Source: Epibacterium ulvae (lineage in GTDB: Bacteria; Pseudomonadota; Alphaproteobacteria; Rhodobacterales; Rhodobacteraceae). Taken from it: 64,000 bases of DNA. Location of the stretch: positions 248,001 through 312,000 of the forward strand of contig NZ_FMWG01000005.1 of the NCBI RefSeq assembly GCF_900102795.1, in the 5' to 3' direction. Positions 47,083 through 55,182 of this stretch are shown piece after piece. Every line of letters begins with the position of its first letter. The stretch's first letter is position 1. The notes below the pieces were generated by a model that saw only the letters and a program-made list of their open reading frames with translations, searched no databases and had not been told where the DNA came from. A program made the translations under genes and the position numbers.

Positions 47083-47231
47083 ATGAAAGAGGAGAAGACG
47101 ACACCGCTATTCGTGACATGTCGCCGAAGACCCAGCAGGCTCATATCGGAGCGGTGAGGTACTTTGCCGAGTTCATTGAGCGTTCGCCAGATACAGCAAC
47201 GCCAGACGAGTTGCGCGCCTATCAACTGAAG
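47083..47231 (+). pseudogene. Tyrosine-recombinase N-terminal fragment
   Basis: After a GGAGG site, ATG 47083 opens MKEEKTTPL, then the frame breaks and continues as RDMSPKTQQAHIGAVRYFAEF and SPDTATPDELRAYQL. This is the core-binding (SAM-like) N-terminus of XerC/IS91-associated tyrosine recombinases. It is cut at 47231 by the IS3-family element; its catalytic half is not present after the element. Confidence 0.72.
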
Positions 47232-47292
47232 TGGTCCGGCACATTTGGACAGCGTGCTAAGATGTATCCAACCCTGACGACTGGACACACAA

Positions 47293-47571
47293 ATGACGAA
47301 GAGACGCAGTTTTTCGGACAAGTTTAAAGCTACTGTGGCGCTTGAGGCGCTGCGTGGTGACAAGACGGCGCAAGAGATTGCACCCAAGCATAGGATCCAT
47401 CCGACGCAAGTAACGACTTGGAAGCGACAAGCGATTAAAGGCCTAACAGGCGTATTTTCTGACAAGGTCAGGAAGGTTGAGAATAACGAAGCCGAAGTCA
47501 AAGAACTGCACGCCAAGATCAGGAAGTTGGCGGTCGAAAACGATTTTTTGTCACAAGGGCTGAAGCGATGA
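47293..47571 (+). CDS. IS3-family transposase OrfA
   Basis: Helix-turn-helix protein of 92 residues: FSDKFKATVALEALRGDKT and IHPTQVTTWKRQA form the DNA-binding part, and a C-terminal leucine-zipper-like coil (VENNEAEVKELHAKIRKLAVEN) follows. It overlaps orfB by four bases. Confidence 0.9.
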   Translation: MTKRRSFSDKFKATVALEALRGDKTAQEIAPKHRIHPTQVTTWKRQAIKGLTGVFSDKVRKVENNEAEVKELHAKIRKLAVENDFLSQGLKR

Positions 47572-48423
47572 GCCCGGCCGAACGTAAAGCCATGATCAAC
47601 CGGGATCGCCCCGATCTGAGCTTGACCAAGCAGTGCAAGCTTCTGAAGATCAGTCGATCATCGCTGTATTACTCGCCCGTCGGGATGGGTGCCGAAACGT
47701 TGAAGTTGATGAACGAAATCGACCGTGTTTTTACGAAATATCCGTTCTTTGGCAGCCGCCAGATCGCCGCATATTTGCTGAGAACCGGGTTCCACGCGGG
47801 CCGACACCGGGTTCGGCGTCTGATGGGGGTCATGGGCTCGCAGCTCATCTATCAAGGGCTCCAACACCAGCAAGAAACACCCACAGCACCCGATCTATCT
47901 CTATCTGCTCGGGAAGCCGCCAATCACGCGCCCGAACCATGTCTGGTGCACTGACATCACCTACATTCCAGTGCGGCGTGGTTTCCTGTATCTCGTGGCA
48001 ATTATGGATTGGGCGACGCGCAAGGTACTGTCCTGGCGGCTCTCGAATACGCTCGATGCCAGCTTCTGCGTCGAGGAGTTGAATGAGGCCATCAAAAAGT
48101 GCGGCAGGCCAGAGATCATGAACAGCGACCAAGGAGCACAGTTCACCGGGGCGACCTGGATCACCACCCTGACCGAAGCCAAGATCAAAATCTCAATGGA
48201 TGGACGCGGTCGGTACTTGGACAACATCTTCATCGAAGGGCTCTGGCGGTCCCTCAAGCAGGAGGCGGTCTATCTGCACGATTTGCAGGACGGCTTCCAA
48301 GCCAAACGCGTCATCGACGACTGGATCGGGTTCTACAACGCCTACCGGCCCCACACCGCACTTGATAAACAAACGCCTAACGACGCATACTTTGGCGCGA
48401 TACAGATGAAACAAGCGGCATGA
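47568..48423 (+). pseudogene. IS3-family transposase OrfB, frameshifted
   Basis: The first part runs 47568 to about 47870 (LTKQCKLLKISRSSLYYSP). The true continuation NTSKKHPQHP then WCTDITYIPVRRGFLYLVAIMDW lies in another frame, so a single-base insertion near 47870-47880 (GGGCTCC where GGGCCC is expected) breaks the gene. The DDE residues are still legible: D in WCTDITY, D in NSDQGAQFT and E in the NIFIEGLWRSLKQE stretch. The end is at 48423. It is probably non-functional unless the shift is a sequencing error. Confidence 0.8.
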
Positions 48424-48493
48424 AACCTAACCCGGATGCATCTTAGCTTAGCCGCAAAACTGTCCGAAAAAGCAGGGCCACTTCAACCGCGGG

Positions 48494-49339
48494 TTAGTGT
48501 TTAAAATGTAGCGGCATGTTGAAGGTTACAAAGGCGTCCGTCAGGCCTTTGGGCGCGCGTGGAAATTTTCCAGCCCGCTGCACAGCCTTTAGTGCCGCTT
48601 GATCCAGATTAACGTTCCCTGATGGTTTGATGATGCGATAGCTGAGCAATTGCCCCGTGTTGGCAATGGACAGACGCATCAGAACACGCCCATTTCCTGA
48701 CGTGTCAGATGGATACCGCTGACGGCGAACGATGCGCGATCGGATCTTGCTGAGCCACACATTCATCAGCTTTGCTTCGCGACCCGCGTCAGTGGTGGCG
48801 GTGGCTGCCCCGCCCGACGTACCAGCCTGTACACCGCCACCTGACCCTGCGGCGCGTCGCTGGGCCTGACCAGCCGTTGTAAGCTCCGCTTTGCGGGCTT
48901 TGGCTTGGATCTTTTCTGTTTTTTGCGGAGGTTTTGGCGGATTGAGTTCCACTTTAAGCTCTGGTTCCGGCTTTGGGAACGGAGGTGGAGGCGGCGTTGT
49001 GTCGACTTGCGGCGGTTGCGTTGGGATTGGTGGAAGAGCCTGCACAATTTGCACCGCAGCCTTTGGGGCCGCGGCGATCTCAAATTGAGTCATTTCAGGC
49101 GCAGCCGCTTGGAAGACTGGGGTCTTTAGCGGCGGCGTGTCGATCAAAGGCGGCTGCGGTGGGCGTTGCCAGGTCTCCACCAGTTCAGCAATGGTGGCGT
49201 CCGCCGCTTTGATTGCGACCATCGCATCACCTCCGGTGCCGCTGGCAACCGCGCCAGTGGGTGGAACGGAGACAAATGCAACCAAATGCAATGCAACCGC
49301 GAGACCAGAAAAAAGAAGAAATTCTATCCAACGCATCAT
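48494..49339 (-). CDS. tonB: TonB energy-transducing protein
   Basis: Periplasm-spanning protein of 281 residues: an N-terminal membrane helix (IEFLLFSGLAVALHLVAF), a proline-rich span with TPPPPPFPKPEPELKVELN, and the C-terminal TonB domain (RIVRRQRYPSDTSGNGRVLMRLSI). It passes energy to outer-membrane receptors such as the one at 60735. It overlaps exbD and lies in the order exbB-exbD-exbD-tonB. Confidence 0.92.
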   Translation of the reverse strand: MMRWIEFLLFSGLAVALHLVAFVSVPPTGAVASGTGGDAMVAIKAADATIAELVETWQRPPQPPLIDTPPLKTPVFQAAAPEMTQFEIAAAPKAAVQIVQALPPIPTQPPQVDTTPPPPPFPKPEPELKVELNPPKPPQKTEKIQAKARKAELTTAGQAQRRAAGSGGGVQAGTSGGAATATTDAGREAKLMNVWLSKIRSRIVRRQRYPSDTSGNGRVLMRLSIANTGQLLSYRIIKPSGNVNLDQAALKAVQRAGKFPRAPKGLTDAFVTFNMPLHFKH

Positions 49340-49719
49340 TTGGGCTGCACCACAAGTTCGACCCGACTGAGACCCACCGCTGCAAGCTGTTTCAATATGC
49401 CTGCAAGCTGTTTTGCCTCAAGTTTGCTGTCTGCGCGCAGTTGAATGGTGCGACTTTCGTGGGCAGGCAAAGCTAAGAGTGCAAAGATCACCTCTCCTTC
49501 GGCGCCGTCAAAATGCATATGACCCGTAGCATCAATAAACAGGACCGGTTCGGCCTTGGCTTCGCCGCCCAGATCTGCGTGAGGCGGGGTTACCTCAAAC
49601 GGTTCGGGTTGAGCCAGGTTCGATGTCATAAGAAAAAAGATCAACAACAAAAAGACGACATTGATCATCGGCACGATTGACTCTGAGCGGGGACGTTTTT
49701 GCGGTTGGGACAGATCCAT
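49336..49719 (-). CDS. exbD: ExbD/TolR-family protein, copy 2
   Basis: Protein of 127 residues with one N-terminal helix (IVPMINVVFLLLIFFLMTSNL), which includes the conserved region usually holding the proton-carrying aspartate. Here the residue after the first MI is asparagine (PMINVV) rather than the usual aspartate (PMIDVV, present in the other copy). Shares the operon with the second exbD and tonB. Confidence 0.85.
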   Translation of the reverse strand: MDLSQPQKRPRSESIVPMINVVFLLLIFFLMTSNLAQPEPFEVTPPHADLGGEAKAEPVLFIDATGHMHFDGAEGEVIFALLALPAHESRTIQLRADSKLEAKQLAGILKQLAAVGLSRVELVVQPK

Positions 49720-49727
49720 TTAGCGGC

Positions 49728-50111
49728 TCATTCAACCAATACAAATGATGTCAAACCTGCGCGATGTAACACGCCAGTCACGTCAATGATCTGCTGCACG
49801 TTTGCTCCTTCGTCTCCGCGCAAGATAACCAGATCGGTTGGGGCCTGCATCAAAGCGCCAAGAGAGACAGGCAAGTCTTTTAGCGAAACAGGAGTGTTGT
49901 TGATCTTTACCCCCTGCGATGAAATCGTAACCAGCCTTGGCGGCCCATTGTATTGCCCCCCGTTACCTGCAAGAGGCAGATCCAGCACTGCTTCGGTGCC
50001 AAACCGAGAGGCAAGCATGAAAAACACCAATAAAAGGAATACAACGTCGATCATAGGTGTCAGGCTGGGCTTGCGCCTCGACCTAGGTTGATCTTCCAGC
50101 CCAAGCTTCAT
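49728..50111 (-). CDS. exbD: ExbD/TolR-family protein, copy 1
   Basis: Protein of 127 residues. The helix PMIDVVFLLLVFFMLAS contains the proton-relay aspartate. It overlaps exbB by four bases and precedes the second exbD by eight bases. Two ExbD proteins in one operon suggest a heteromeric stator. Confidence 0.9.
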   Translation of the reverse strand: MKLGLEDQPRSRRKPSLTPMIDVVFLLLVFFMLASRFGTEAVLDLPLAGNGGQYNGPPRLVTISSQGVKINNTPVSLKDLPVSLGALMQAPTDLVILRGDEGANVQQIIDVTGVLHRAGLTSFVLVE

Positions 50112-51112
50112 TCTGCGGCCATCTGTTTGGCTGATGACCCCGGCGGTTGCGCGACAAACAGCCGGGATATGCTATCTTCTAGATCACGTTGCAGCCGCGC
50201 GATGATGGATTCAAACCAGGTCAACGCGGCTGAGGCAGGGATTGCTACGGCCATGCCTGCGGCTGTGGTCAACAACGCCTCCCAAATACCACCGGCCAGC
50301 AATGCGGGATCGGCACGTGATCCGGCGGTTTGCAACGCCTGAAACGCAGCGATCATGCCCAGAACAGTGCCCAAGAGTCCCAACAAGGGCGCTATGGTCG
50401 CTATCAATTCCAGCGCGCCTAGGCCGATGCCGGCTGACGATAGATGCCGCTTGGCTACGCGCGCGGTTTCTTCTCGAGCATGCTCTTCAGGTAATGACGT
50501 TATCGCGGTGATTGCAGTGACAACCACTTTTGATCGCACAGATTTGCGGCCCTGCACTCCAGCCAAAGCAGCTGCAATGTCACCGGTTTCGAAGGCATAC
50601 ACAGCCTTACCTACAGCGCCCCCTGCCCAGGCTCCGATCAACGCAAGCCGCCAAATTTTCCATAGGATCAGTGTCAGCGTGATCACAGAAAGCGCGCCAA
50701 TTGCCCAGATCGACGGACCACCGTTTTGCAGGAAATCAAGTGCAGTTTGATAAGATGTCTCTATAATACCTCTCAGATCCAGCGCAGGATTCAGAGAGAC
50801 TTGTGCTGGCAATACTTCCGAAAAGGCATCTGCTTCGTTTGGCAAAAATTGCCCTGTAGGCGCAGCGGTTTGTAGATCAACAATGGGCGCTGTTGGGGGA
50901 ACACTGGCTTCCTGTGCTGATGCAGCGAACAGGCTTAATGTCAAGACACCGACAGCTGAAAGGATACGTTTGATACTGTTGGGAGCGTGCGCTAACAATC
51001 GTTTTGTCAGGTTCGGTTTCTGTGCAGATGAAAGAAAAAAAAGGTCCAAGCCTAAGGTCCACCAAAGTAGCCGACATACGTGTGTATGTGGTGCATCTGG
51101 CAGCGTATTCAC
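50108..51112 (-). CDS. exbB: ExbB/TolQ-family proton channel
   Basis: MotA/TolQ/ExbB protein of about 334 residues from the outermost start (GTG 51112). The ExbB core is in LLGLLGTVLGMIAAF and the following GGIWEALLTTAAGMAVAIPA. A signal-like segment (IKRILSAVGVLTLSLFAASAQ) suggests the true start may be further in; no ribosome site decides. An iron-box-like sequence lies 60 bases upstream. Confidence 0.88.
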   Translation of the reverse strand: MNTLPDAPHTHVCRLLWWTLGLDLFFLSSAQKPNLTKRLLAHAPNSIKRILSAVGVLTLSLFAASAQEASVPPTAPIVDLQTAAPTGQFLPNEADAFSEVLPAQVSLNPALDLRGIIETSYQTALDFLQNGGPSIWAIGALSVITLTLILWKIWRLALIGAWAGGAVGKAVYAFETGDIAAALAGVQGRKSVRSKVVVTAITAITSLPEEHAREETARVAKRHLSSAGIGLGALELIATIAPLLGLLGTVLGMIAAFQALQTAGSRADPALLAGGIWEALLTTAAGMAVAIPASAALTWFESIIARLQRDLEDSISRLFVAQPPGSSAKQMAAE

Positions 51113-51171
51113 AGCGGTGCTGCAACGCTTGGCTGAACGCGTGAAAATTTACAGCACCTGCTTACGAAGCT

Positions 51172-51186
51172 TGAGTAAAACTGTCA
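51172..51186. promoter_or_regulatory. Iron box (RirA-type, TGA-N9-TCA) upstream of exbB
   Basis: TGAGTAAAACTGTCA fits TGA-N9-TCA, the RirA/iron-rhodo-box form. It is in the divergent region between exbB and the siderophore binding-protein gene. Confidence 0.6.
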
Positions 51187-51254
51187 AGTACTAAACTGGC
51201 CGATAATCTATCGCCTCTTAGAAGCGTGACACTTTCGAAATGATGAAAGGGCCG

Positions 51255-51279
51255 ACATTGGTAAATACATCTATTACCA
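51255..51279. promoter_or_regulatory. Palindrome in the exbB/binding-protein divergent region
   Basis: ATTGGTAA and TTACCAAT (8-bp arms, 9-base spacer) form a clean inverted repeat unlike the iron boxes. It may be an additional regulator's operator. The rest of the 370-base gap shows no gene. Confidence 0.4.
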
Positions 51280-51482
51280 ATAGCGCTAAGCCTATCAAAT
51301 ACAGCGCAAAAGCGTCGGCGCAATACGACAAGCAAAAAAACCTTGCTGCCCCTGGACATACCGCTGTACTGCCGCGCAGCATTCGAAATCATGTTTGGCA
51401 CACTCTAGACGCCCCGGTCCAATGCGACTAGGAAACAGATACTGTAACACAGCCAGCCCTGCGCCAGCTCTTGCTTTTAATC

Positions 51483-52406
51483 ATGGTGAGGCTGATGGCT
51501 ATTCTAAACTTTCGTATTTTTTTGACCGCTCTGGTGATGGGGGCCGCTGGGGGCGCCAGCGCTGACCCGGTGTCTGTTCCAACCTATCGCGGCATTGCTG
51601 AGGTAGCGAACACACCGTCCAAAATCATCGCTTTGGACATCGCCGCTGTCGACACGTTGCATGCTCTGAATGCGCCACTAATAGGTGTTCCCTCAAAACT
51701 CTACGTGAATTATCTGGATTCTGTCGGCTCCGCAGCGGATCCCGTGGGCACCCTGTTTGAGCCGGATTTCGAAGCCATGGCACGGATGCAGGCCGATCTG
51801 ATTGTAGCGGGTGGTCGCTCGTCCAAACAGTTTGATGCACTGACCGACATCGCTCCTACACTTGATATGACAATCTGGGGCGAAGATCACGTTGCCACTG
51901 CCCTGCAACGCCTTCATAGCTATGGCAAAATCTTGAGCAAGCCCGAGGCCGCCGTCAGTCTAGAACAGGCTTTTTTGGCCAAGCTGGCTAAAGCCAAAAG
52001 TGCGATCTCGGGCAAAGGTTCGGCACTGATTGTACTGACCAACGGGCCAAAGGTTTCCGTCTATGGTAAAGGCTCGCGCTTTGGCTGGCTCCATGCCGCA
52101 TTGGATCTACCAGAAACGGTAGAGGGTGTTGATGCACAAACTCATGGTGAAGCCGTGTCGTTTGAATTCATTTCCAATGCCAACCCAGATTGGCTGATCG
52201 TAGTTGATCGCGCTGCCGCCATTGGGCTTGAAAACCAATCCGCCAAGGTAACGCTAGACAATGCATTGGTGGCGCAGACCACCGCTTGGCAGAAAGATCA
52301 GATCATCTATCTGAACGCGGCAAATATCTACATCGCAGGCGGTGGCATTCAATCCATGTCGCACACACTGGATGAAATCATCGCAGGGTTCGCATCCGGT
52401 GCCTAG
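51483..52406 (+). CDS. Siderophore ABC transporter binding protein (FatB/CeuE/VctP-like)
   Basis: Periplasmic binding protein of about 307 residues with a Sec signal to about ASADP. The fold has SKIIALDIAAVDTLHALNAPLIGVP and ADLIVAGGRSSKQFDALTDIAPTLD, as in catechol/carboxylate siderophore binders. The start is uncertain: TTG 51471, ATG 51483 and ATG 51495 all fit. Its stop overlaps the permease start. Confidence 0.85.
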   Translation: MVRLMAILNFRIFLTALVMGAAGGASADPVSVPTYRGIAEVANTPSKIIALDIAAVDTLHALNAPLIGVPSKLYVNYLDSVGSAADPVGTLFEPDFEAMARMQADLIVAGGRSSKQFDALTDIAPTLDMTIWGEDHVATALQRLHSYGKILSKPEAAVSLEQAFLAKLAKAKSAISGKGSALIVLTNGPKVSVYGKGSRFGWLHAALDLPETVEGVDAQTHGEAVSFEFISNANPDWLIVVDRAAAIGLENQSAKVTLDNALVAQTTAWQKDQIIYLNAANIYIAGGGIQSMSHTLDEIIAGFASGA

Positions 52407-53391
52407 CGCAGGATTTTGGGCTAAGACCAGAACTGGTGTTGGCTGGGCATATTGCGCAACGCTTGTCGGCCTGTTTGGCCTGGCAGGCACCAGTCTTTTT
52501 GTAGGCGTACAAGACCTGTCGCTGCGCACAGCTTTCACTGATCCAGAGGCATTTCAGCTTTTGTTGGTCAGCCGCTTGCCGCGTACCTTGGCAGCCCTGT
52601 TAACGGGTGCCAGTATGGCGGTTTCAGGCGTGATCATGCAGCTACTGGTGCGCAATCGCTTTGTCGAACCGGGCACCACGGGCACCAATGAATCTGCAAT
52701 GTTAGGCCTGTTGGCGGTGACTTTATTGGCCCCCAGCTTGCCGATCTTTGCCAAAATGCTGGTCGCAGCCCTGGCCGCCCTTGTCGGAACCTTTGGGTTT
52801 ATGCGCCTTGCACGCCATTTGCCGCCCCAACAGCCCCTATTGTTGCCACTGGTCGGCTTGATATACGCTGGTGTTTTATACGCACTGGCTACCTTTTTAG
52901 CCTATCAGACCGACCTGATCCAATACATCGGCATCTGGCTCGCTGGCGAATTTTCCGGTGTTATTGCAGGCAGGTACGAATTGCTTTGGCTCGCTGGTGC
53001 TGTGTCACTGGTGGCCTATATTGCCGCAGATCAGTTCACTCTGGTGGGCTTGGGGCGTGGTCTTAGCCTCAGCCTTGGTCTGCGCTATGGTCAGGTTGTA
53101 GCGCTTGGCGTGGCCACTGTGTCCATGGTCGCCGCCCTTGTCATCGTGACAGTGGGTACACTGCCCTTTGTTGGATTGGTGGTGCCCAATGTTGTGGCCC
53201 GTATGATGGGAGACAACCTGCGTCAAAGCCTGCCTGTGGTTGCAGGCCTTGGAGCCGGGCTGGTTCTGGCCTGTGATCTGTTGGGACGCGTGCTGCGCGC
53301 ACCATATGAAATCCCGGCAGGTACGATTTTTGGTGTATTGGGCGCAGTGCTGTTCCTGTCCCTATTGCTGGGACGCAGACCCAATGGCTGA
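52399..53391 (+). CDS. Siderophore ABC transporter permease 1 (FecCD family)
   Basis: Permease of about 330 residues. LPRTLAALLTGASMAVSGVIMQ and TLPFVGLVVPNVVARMMGDNLRQ are diagnostic. GTG 52399 (AGGG ten bases upstream) overlaps the binding-protein stop and is preferred to frames inside that gene. It works with the second permease as a heterodimer. Confidence 0.87.
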   Translation: MPSAGFWAKTRTGVGWAYCATLVGLFGLAGTSLFVGVQDLSLRTAFTDPEAFQLLLVSRLPRTLAALLTGASMAVSGVIMQLLVRNRFVEPGTTGTNESAMLGLLAVTLLAPSLPIFAKMLVAALAALVGTFGFMRLARHLPPQQPLLLPLVGLIYAGVLYALATFLAYQTDLIQYIGIWLAGEFSGVIAGRYELLWLAGAVSLVAYIAADQFTLVGLGRGLSLSLGLRYGQVVALGVATVSMVAALVIVTVGTLPFVGLVVPNVVARMMGDNLRQSLPVVAGLGAGLVLACDLLGRVLRAPYEIPAGTIFGVLGAVLFLSLLLGRRPNG

Positions 53392-54328
53392 CAGACGTGT
53401 ATTTTTTCTCACCTTTGCGGTTCTGACCGCAGCGGCTGTGTTTCTGCTGTGGGGCAACGCGTGGCAGTCTTCCTACGTGTTAAAACTACGCGCGGTGAAG
53501 CTGGGCGGGTTAATCTGCGTAGGCCTGTCAGTGGGCATCGCAACTGTTTTGTTTCAGACGCTCAGTAACAATCGCGTCCTCACCCCCTCCATTATGGGCT
53601 TTGACGCGCTGTTCTTGCTGATGAAAACTGTCGTCGTTTTTGTCAGCGTTGGGTTGTCCCTGCCGCCAGTATCTGCTGCTGCAGGCTTTCTGGCCGACAC
53701 TGCCGTAATGATCGCCGCCACCCTTGTTGTCTTTGTCTTGGTGTTGCGCCGAACCCGTCAAGACATCCAGTTGCTGATCCTTGTTGGCGTGATCATTGGC
53801 CTGTTGTTCCGCACCCTTGCCGGATTTCTGCAACGGCTGTTGGATCCATCAGAATTTGCCATGGTACAGGCCGATATGTTTGCCCAATTTGGCGGCATCG
53901 ACGCTCAAGCCTTGCTGATCGCCAGTCTGCTCTTGACCCTCTTGTTTGTTTGGCTTTGGCGCAGTCACCGCGTTCTGGATGTGATGGCACTGGGGCGCGA
54001 TCCAGCCCGCGCCCTTGGTCTGCCCTTTGATCAGCTGCAACTGCAGCTTCTGGCTGCCATCGCTGTGTTAGTTTCCGTTTCAACAGCACTTGTCGGCCCG
54101 CTAGCATTTCTCGGGCTGTTGGTCACTGCACTGACCCACAGCCTGATGCAAAGCCATCATCACGCCCTGCTGCTACCGGGTGCCGGGTTGATAGCTTGTC
54201 TTGTCCTCATTGCAGGGCAAACGCTGTTTGAACGAGTCTTACACTTAGAATCCAGCCTTGCTGTTGTCATCGAGTTTTGCGGTGGCCTTCTGTTCCTTAT
54301 CCTGTTGGCAAAAGGTAAAATCAAATGA
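53384..54328 (+). CDS. Siderophore ABC transporter permease 2 (FecCD family)
   Basis: Second permease of about 314 residues, starting at ATG 53384 in an 8-base overlap with permease 1. Family segments include LFQTLSNNRVLTPSIMGFDALF and TALVGPLAFLGLLVTALTHSL. It overlaps the ATPase gene by four bases. Confidence 0.87.
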   Translation: MADRRVFFLTFAVLTAAAVFLLWGNAWQSSYVLKLRAVKLGGLICVGLSVGIATVLFQTLSNNRVLTPSIMGFDALFLLMKTVVVFVSVGLSLPPVSAAAGFLADTAVMIAATLVVFVLVLRRTRQDIQLLILVGVIIGLLFRTLAGFLQRLLDPSEFAMVQADMFAQFGGIDAQALLIASLLLTLLFVWLWRSHRVLDVMALGRDPARALGLPFDQLQLQLLAAIAVLVSVSTALVGPLAFLGLLVTALTHSLMQSHHHALLLPGAGLIACLVLIAGQTLFERVLHLESSLAVVIEFCGGLLFLILLAKGKIK

Positions 54329-55083
54329 TCCAAATCAAATCTCTCAGCCATACTATTACCGATACGCCCATCCTCCAGGACATTAATCTCGAACTGCCTC
54401 AAGGGCAGATCACCGCGTTAATCGGCCCCAATGGCGCGGGGAAATCTACCTTATTGAATGCAATTGGCCGTCAGATCGAGGTAGCACACGGCACCGTCAC
54501 CTTAGACGGCAGCGACATCACCCAGATCGCGCCACGGGACCTGGCGCGACAAATGGCGGTGGTCGCCCAGCATCTCGCCGTTGGAAGCCGCATCCGGGTT
54601 GCAGATCTGGTCGGGTTTGGCCGCTGGCCACACTCTCAAGGGCGCACAACACCAACTGACCAAACAATCATAGAGCAGGCGATAGAGGAATTTGATCTCA
54701 TTGCCCTGCGGCACAGGTTTCTGGATGAACTCTCAGGCGGTCAACGCCAGCGTGCGTTTATTGCCATGGCTTATGCCCAAGACACCTGCTGGCTGCTGCT
54801 GGACGAACCGTTGAATAATCTGGATCTGAAACATGCGCGCACTCTGATGGCTCAGCTTCGCCGCATGGTCGAACACGCTGGAAAAAGCGTTGTGATCGTG
54901 TTGCACGATCTCAACTATACATTGTCTTGGGCGGATCACGTCGTTGCAATGTGCGATGGCAAAGTGGTGTTTACAGGTCCCGCAGCGCAGGTTGCAACAG
55001 CCCAATCTCTGACCGATCTATATGAAACTCCGATCCAGATCAGCACCGTCGAGGGGCAGGTTTTCGCCCGATATCACCGCTAA
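54325..55083 (+). CDS. Siderophore ABC transporter ATPase (FepC/CeuD-like)
   Basis: ATPase of 252 residues. Walker A GPNGAGKST, signature LSGGQRQR, Walker B CWLLLDEPLNNLDL and the switch histidine in VIVLHDLN are present. It completes the importer for the iron-loaded siderophore. Confidence 0.92.
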   Translation: MIQIKSLSHTITDTPILQDINLELPQGQITALIGPNGAGKSTLLNAIGRQIEVAHGTVTLDGSDITQIAPRDLARQMAVVAQHLAVGSRIRVADLVGFGRWPHSQGRTTPTDQTIIEQAIEEFDLIALRHRFLDELSGGQRQRAFIAMAYAQDTCWLLLDEPLNNLDLKHARTLMAQLRRMVEHAGKSVVIVLHDLNYTLSWADHVVAMCDGKVVFTGPAAQVATAQSLTDLYETPIQISTVEGQVFARYHR

Positions 55084-55182
55084 CGACACATGGTACGGAC
55101 ACAGCAGAAAAACCTGTGATTTCCATCTTGTCTTTGCCCCATCTCAAGGCTAGACCAATGTCTAACGCGCGGTCGGTGCCTG

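Larger units (their letters stand above)
47232..48480 (+). mobile_element. IS3-family insertion sequence (about 1.25 kb)
   Basis: Imperfect terminal inverted repeats start TGGTCCGGC at 47232 and, on the other strand, TGGCCCTGC at 48480; both end with GGACAG, with about 15 of 21 positions matching. Inside are orfA and a frameshifted orfB. No clear target duplication flanks it (left flank ends AAG, right begins CTT), so it may have recombined or the flanks were lost. It interrupts the recombinase fragment and stops 14 bases short of the tonB stop. Confidence 0.85.

Noticed and set aside
47229-48483. AAG/CTT at the ends of the IS3 element as a target duplication
   Set aside because: The two flanks are complementary, not direct repeats, so they could be part of the inverted repeat or chance.
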